From NCBI GenBank assembly GCA_025201705.1, contig MU616858.1:1-36340 (forward strand): 36,340 nt of DNA. Reading direction: 5' to 3'. The DNA comes from Dissophora ornata. Taxonomy: Eukaryota; Mortierellomycota; Mortierellomycetes; Mortierellales; Mortierellaceae. The notes below the pieces were generated by a model. The model did not search any database and was not told the origin of the DNA. It saw only the letters and a program-made list of their open reading frames with translations. Below, piece by piece: positions 32,971 through 36,340 of this stretch (within the stretch, counting starts at the first letter, position 1; every line of letters starts with the position of its first letter). Position numbers and translations under genes: made by a program.

Positions 32971-33280
32971 TCCCCTGTACTGTTTCTTCTCGCCAATCGC
33001 CGCATGTAAATATCGTTTCTCTTTGTTACTTTTCTTTCGCTTGCCATTTTGTAGAGCATAGACTATGCAGTGTTTGGAGCGGGCAGCAGAACACCCATGG
33101 TCTCTTGCATAATTATGTATATCACCGCCCTAATACCTCAACCAAGGTTCACAACTTTCCATTAAAGTGAAATTTCTGGTAGAAGTGAGAAGAGCTGACA
33201 ATGGACGTGATGGGTCTCAGGAAGGGATAGACGTTAATGATCTACACGCACATAGACCTTCAGTTGAGACAGTAGCAGGC
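32971..33280. other. Downstream flank of the cyclin gene
   Basis: No gene. Probably the cyclin 3' UTR. An ATTAAAG at about 33161 could serve in polyadenylation. Confidence 0.4.
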
Positions 33281-33577
33281 CTAACGTTCACAGTCAGTGT
33301 GGACGCCGAGAAGAATTAGATACAAGATTGCGACCGAGATAAAAAAAAAAAGAGACAACTCGCTCGTCACGTAGCTGTAGAGCGAATAAAAGGCGCTGGG
33401 AGTCGTATGCTGGGCGTCATTTGAGACGATGAAGGCGAAGACGACCAACAAGAGGAATACGATATGTATCGCGACAGGCGGAGTTGAGAAGTGGCTTGGC
33501 GTAAACAAACCTTCCTGCACAAGGAACAAGGCAAAGCCGCGACAGGAGTGTGCCCTGTCCACCTTCAACCCGCCCAC
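33281..33577 (-). pseudogene. Orphan multi-pass membrane-protein fragment
   Basis: A minus-strand frame without any ATG before its hydrophobic part reads GFALFLVQEGLFTPSHFSTP, then IHIVFLLLVVFAFIVSND, a loop QHTTPSAFYSLYSYVTSEL, and LFFFISVAILYLILLGVHTD before the stop. Codons strongly prefer C or G in the third position in the first two thirds (for example GTC GTC TTC GCC TTC ATC GTC), which favours real coding origin. Two or three membrane helices are visible. No upstream exon was found: to the right lies the leader of the fork-head gene. It may be the last exon of an undetected gene or a relic. Confidence 0.33.
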
Positions 33578-33807
33578 TCCTCATCGCTCTCATTTCCATT
33601 TCCATCCACATCTCAATTCCACACCTAAACCACCCCTCCCCACTCCACTCCACTCCACTCCTCCATCGTCGGCATCTTCATCTCATTCTTTCCTTCACCG
33701 CCATATCACCACTACTTGTCTCTCATCTCATCCTGTTCAACCTCGTCTTCGCCCACAACTTTTCTCTGTCTCAAGGCTTCAAGCCCGAGAACAATAGACC
33801 TCGCCCA

Positions 33808-35532
33808 ATGTCAACGCCGCCGCTTAGTCCGTCCGCCAGAAGCCTTACCCACGCGACCTCACCCCAGGCTTCCAAACGGAAACCCTCTCGCTCGGAACAC
33901 CCGAAACCAAACGAGTCCTGGTTCCTGATCCTCGTAAATGCCTTCAAGAGTAACTTTGAACAGACCCTTACCTACCGAGAGTCGGAGCTCTACGCTTGGA
34001 TCATGCAGGAATATCCCTATTACCGCCACGATATGCACACAATGCAAACAAGTGTGAAAACGACCCTATCCTCGTACGAGTGTTTTCGACAGAATGGAAG
34101 GAGCACATGGACATTTATTCCAAGGCGAGCCCTTGTTCATCTGGAAAGCCTCAAATTGGAAGATGGCCGCAGAGGAAGCGATAATTCTGGCGAAGAGAAC
34201 GAAGAAGTTTTTGATGACGACGATGACGACGAGATCCTGGATGCAGAGCATGGCGAGGGAAGCTTAGGAAGCCGATACAGTCACCAGCAATCATATGACA
34301 AAGATCGCCACCATGATCCGTATGTAGACCATCAGGACGGATCCGGCGCAAGGATACGATACGTCAACAAGCATATAGACCTGATGGACGAAGACTCGCC
34401 AACGCTATCTGTCGAGGAGATTCAAAGATTCAAGCAAGAGCATTCGGGGGCTCAAGCACGAAAGCTGAAGCGAAAGGCATCAGGCGGTCATGCAAGTCGA
34501 CCCAGGACACGTTCGCCACCCGCCGGTCTTCCAGACGAGTGTAGCATGTCCATGGAGGCTTGGTGTAACTTGCTTGTGCAGATGTTTGAGGCTTCGCCCA
34601 AGCAAAAAACAATCCGTGAGATCTTCGCGTGGGTCCACGATAACTATCCCATCTATCGGAACGCCCCGGGGGATGCATGGCAGAAAGATCTGACAGCGGC
34701 TCTGGAGTCAAACCCATTATTTAGGGCTATGGGTCGAGGGAGGTGGCAGATGGTGACTCAGGCTGTGCAACCTGTGATCGTTGTGAACGGTGGAATGTCA
34801 GCGTCAGGAAGTGGCTCTGGAAGCAATCCGTCCGTGAAGGTGGAGGATGACGCTACCGACAGCCCGTCTGTGACAGAGGACGAAGACTGGAAAGCCATTG
34901 GATCAAAGCGCCTGCTCAACTTTTCGTTCCGGCGCTATTCGATTGCAACAGACACCTTCCCGAAGAACCACTATAAAGCTGGTACTACCACCCCTGCCAA
35001 TTCCAGCTTACAGCCAACGGTACAAGCCGGATCGAGTGTAGCCATCACATCAGCTTCCAGTGCCACTTCTCTGTCTACAGTAGCCTCAGGAGGCAAACTA
35101 CTTTCTCTGGATCACTTACCTGCAACGTACAACGCAGGAAGGCGTTTTTCATCATACCATCAACCGACGCCAAAGAACTCTCCACCTCTATCAGCCACCA
35201 CCGCCGGATTGCCAACGGTGGAGGAATTCGGTGCGCAGCTAAGGAGTGCTTTATCAGAAGAGACAGACGACGAGGAAGACCCAGCCAGGCGATACATGGC
35301 GCCGCTACAAAACGCCATCAATTCTGCGGTTCTTGCTCTCCAGACTCAACAATCGCAACCTGATCAAGAGCAGTCAGAAACAACGACACCGCCTACTTTG
35401 TCAGCTCCCACATCTGTAGACAGAGCACCGAGATCCGGGCCCGAGATCGTAATACCCAATGGCGAGGATCTTGCATCAGACCAGATGGATGCCATCCAGG
35501 CTTTAGCTCTGTTGTGCGGAGGAGGTGTCTAG
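33808..35532 (+). CDS. Protein with two divergent fork-head-like winged-helix domains
   Basis: An intronless ORF of 574 aa from the ATG at 33808; upstream codons in the same frame are low-complexity leader. Domain 1 (about 37-106) reads SWFLILVNAFKSNFEQTLTY, ELYAWIMQEYPYYRHD, TSVKTTLSSYECF and STWTFIP, following the fork-head order of helix 1, helix 2, recognition helix and wing. Domain 2 (about 247-315) repeats it: MEAWCNLLVQMFEASPKQKT, IFAWVHDNYPIYRNAPGDAW, LTAALESNPLF and GRWQMV. Between them is an acidic stretch (VFDDDDDDEILDAE). Fork-head proteins are transcription factors, but the canonical N-S-I-R-H-N-L-S recognition helix reads TSVKTTLS and KDLTAALES here, so DNA specificity, or binding at all, is uncertain. 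The C-terminal 260 residues are Ser/Thr-rich and likely disordered. A nuclear regulatory role is inferred. Confidence 0.8.
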   Translation: MSTPPLSPSARSLTHATSPQASKRKPSRSEHPKPNESWFLILVNAFKSNFEQTLTYRESELYAWIMQEYPYYRHDMHTMQTSVKTTLSSYECFRQNGRSTWTFIPRRALVHLESLKLEDGRRGSDNSGEENEEVFDDDDDDEILDAEHGEGSLGSRYSHQQSYDKDRHHDPYVDHQDGSGARIRYVNKHIDLMDEDSPTLSVEEIQRFKQEHSGAQARKLKRKASGGHASRPRTRSPPAGLPDECSMSMEAWCNLLVQMFEASPKQKTIREIFAWVHDNYPIYRNAPGDAWQKDLTAALESNPLFRAMGRGRWQMVTQAVQPVIVVNGGMSASGSGSGSNPSVKVEDDATDSPSVTEDEDWKAIGSKRLLNFSFRRYSIATDTFPKNHYKAGTTTPANSSLQPTVQAGSSVAITSASSATSLSTVASGGKLLSLDHLPATYNAGRRFSSYHQPTPKNSPPLSATTAGLPTVEEFGAQLRSALSEETDDEEDPARRYMAPLQNAINSAVLALQTQQSQPDQEQSETTTPPTLSAPTSVDRAPRSGPEIVIPNGEDLASDQMDAIQALALLCGGGV

Positions 35533-35760
35533 CCTGGAGCCTGAAAATGAAAAGACTGTGGGAACGTACGTTCGATCAGGATCCACGACAAGATCAACAT
35601 GACATAAAATAAAAATTCGAACAACGGGCACCACAATGTCAAGATTTATCTTTTCTACATAGTACATATCCACATACACAGCTTGCACATATTCACACTA
35701 CAGCCATTCTCTTTTGTCCTGTAGGCTCAACAGATACTCCAAACCATCCCAATGTCTGTT

Positions 35761-36162
35761 TCATTGTTGTTTTGATAATCTAGAGAAATTGCTTGAAGCT
35801 TTGTCAATAACACCGCGCGGCCATATTAGACACAGAGACATGCATTGGCACTTGCGCCCCGCCCCAACAGCGTTGCATTCCTGGACTTTGAGTGCTGCCC
35901 TCTCCAATCCTGCCGCCGTGCTTTGAAGGTATTGCAGCGTATATCGTCTTTTCTTTTTATCGCAAAAGGCATCAGCTATTATCTTACACGAGTTAACCAT
36001 ATCGCGTTCACATTCCAGAAATGCCTCTTCAACCTCAGCTTCTCTCGTTCTTCTCTGTTCTTCCTGTCGCTCAGCTCTCATTGCCTGCAATTGGAGACGG
36101 AGTTGCGGCGGAAGCAAGTTTTCAAGAGGGGCATCGTAATTGTTTCGAGATTATCGGTGGAT
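35761..36162 (-). CDS. Coiled-coil hypothetical protein, 5' end unclear
   Basis: A minus-strand frame open from an upstream TAA near 36162 to a stop at 35761 reads YDAPLENLLPPQLRLQLQAM, RAERQEEQRRTREAEVEEAF, LECERDMVNSCKIIADAFC and KKKRRYTLQYLQSTAAGLE. Its Glu/Arg/Gln heptads predict a coiled coil. No AG acceptor lies between the upstream stop and the start of coding-like sequence, so either translation begins at the internal ATG at 36081 (107 aa) or the 5' part is lost. No family was recognised. It may be a decayed copy of a longer gene. The last 40 residues (from CQCMSLCLIW) look less coding-like. Confidence 0.4.
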
Positions 36163-36340
36163 ACGAACAATCTAATCGAGAGTTGGCATAAGACTCTAAA
36201 ACGATTTCATTTGGGACACGAGCGCAACATTTATTTATTACAGGGAGTTGTAAACCAAGACTTTCGTATAACGTATTACAAGATAAAGAATGGCCTTCAG
36301 CCTATTACCCTGTCAGCATCAGACAAGGCCAGGAGGTCTA
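36163..36340. other. Right window edge, no gene seen
   Basis: Short AT-rich sequence with no open frame that could be linked to the coiled-coil fragment or to a gene beyond the edge. Confidence 0.35.

Noticed and set aside
33550..33807. N-terminal extension of the fork-head protein by 86 codons
   Set aside because: The extension is His/Ser/Pro/Leu-rich CT leader sequence; the ATG at 33808 begins normal-complexity coding sequence.
1..36340. tRNA genes, rRNA, CRISPR arrays and transposases
   Set aside because: No cloverleaf-type A/B boxes, no rRNA-like blocks, no regularly spaced direct repeats and no transposase or reverse-transcriptase motif were seen.

Overview
The window is nuclear DNA from a fungus. 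Protein-coding genes on both strands are split by short GT-AG introns, mostly 70-160 nt and a few of 400-700 nt. Flanks are rich in A/T homopolymers and CT tracts, with no operons, Shine-Dalgarno sites or tRNAs. The gene set (zinc-ribbon MscL-type channel, heme oxygenase, F-box/LRR protein, Mid2-like sensor, PHO80-type cyclin) and codon use suggest an early-diverging lineage, most likely Mortierellomycotina. That placement is inference. I joined exons by hand, checking that splice phases and family landmarks agreed.

Layout. 43-1783 (+): Thr-rich single-pass surface protein resembling Mid2-type wall sensors. 2202-3712 (+): STRAP-like WD40 protein. 4014-5715 (-): Rer1. 6598-7008 (+): uncertain ORF near a 30-A run. 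7647-8670 (-): EMC4. 8907-11517 (-): TMEM135-like protein. 12332-13765 (-): F-box/LRR protein. 15552-16484 (+): heme oxygenase. 16783-17866 (-): dolichyldiphosphatase. 18101-19119 (+): ERF4/GOLGA7-like palmitoyltransferase subunit. 19328-20684 (-): tubulin cofactor C, divergent from FKBP12 at 20986-21312 (+). 22149-24938 (-): large Q-rich Sel1-repeat protein of the Nif1/Dsf2 type. 27380-28608 (+): MscL-like channel locus with reading-frame problems. 28628-29006 (-): small membrane protein. 29136-29490 (-): coding-like stretch broken by TGA. 30290-32970 (+): PHO80-like cyclin with a huge insert in its cyclin box. 33281-33577 (-): orphan membrane-protein fragment. 33808-35532 (+): protein with two divergent fork-head-like domains. 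35761-36162 (-): coiled-coil fragment.

Functional themes. Several genes serve the secretory pathway: Rer1 (ER retrieval), EMC4 (membrane insertion), dolichyldiphosphatase (N-glycosylation) and ERF4 (Ras palmitoylation). They are unlinked transcription units, not a cluster. No mobile element, CRISPR array or biosynthetic cluster is evident. The most unusual items are the disrupted MscL locus, the interrupted cyclin box, the tandem fork-head protein lacking canonical DNA-contact residues, and several orphan coding fragments.
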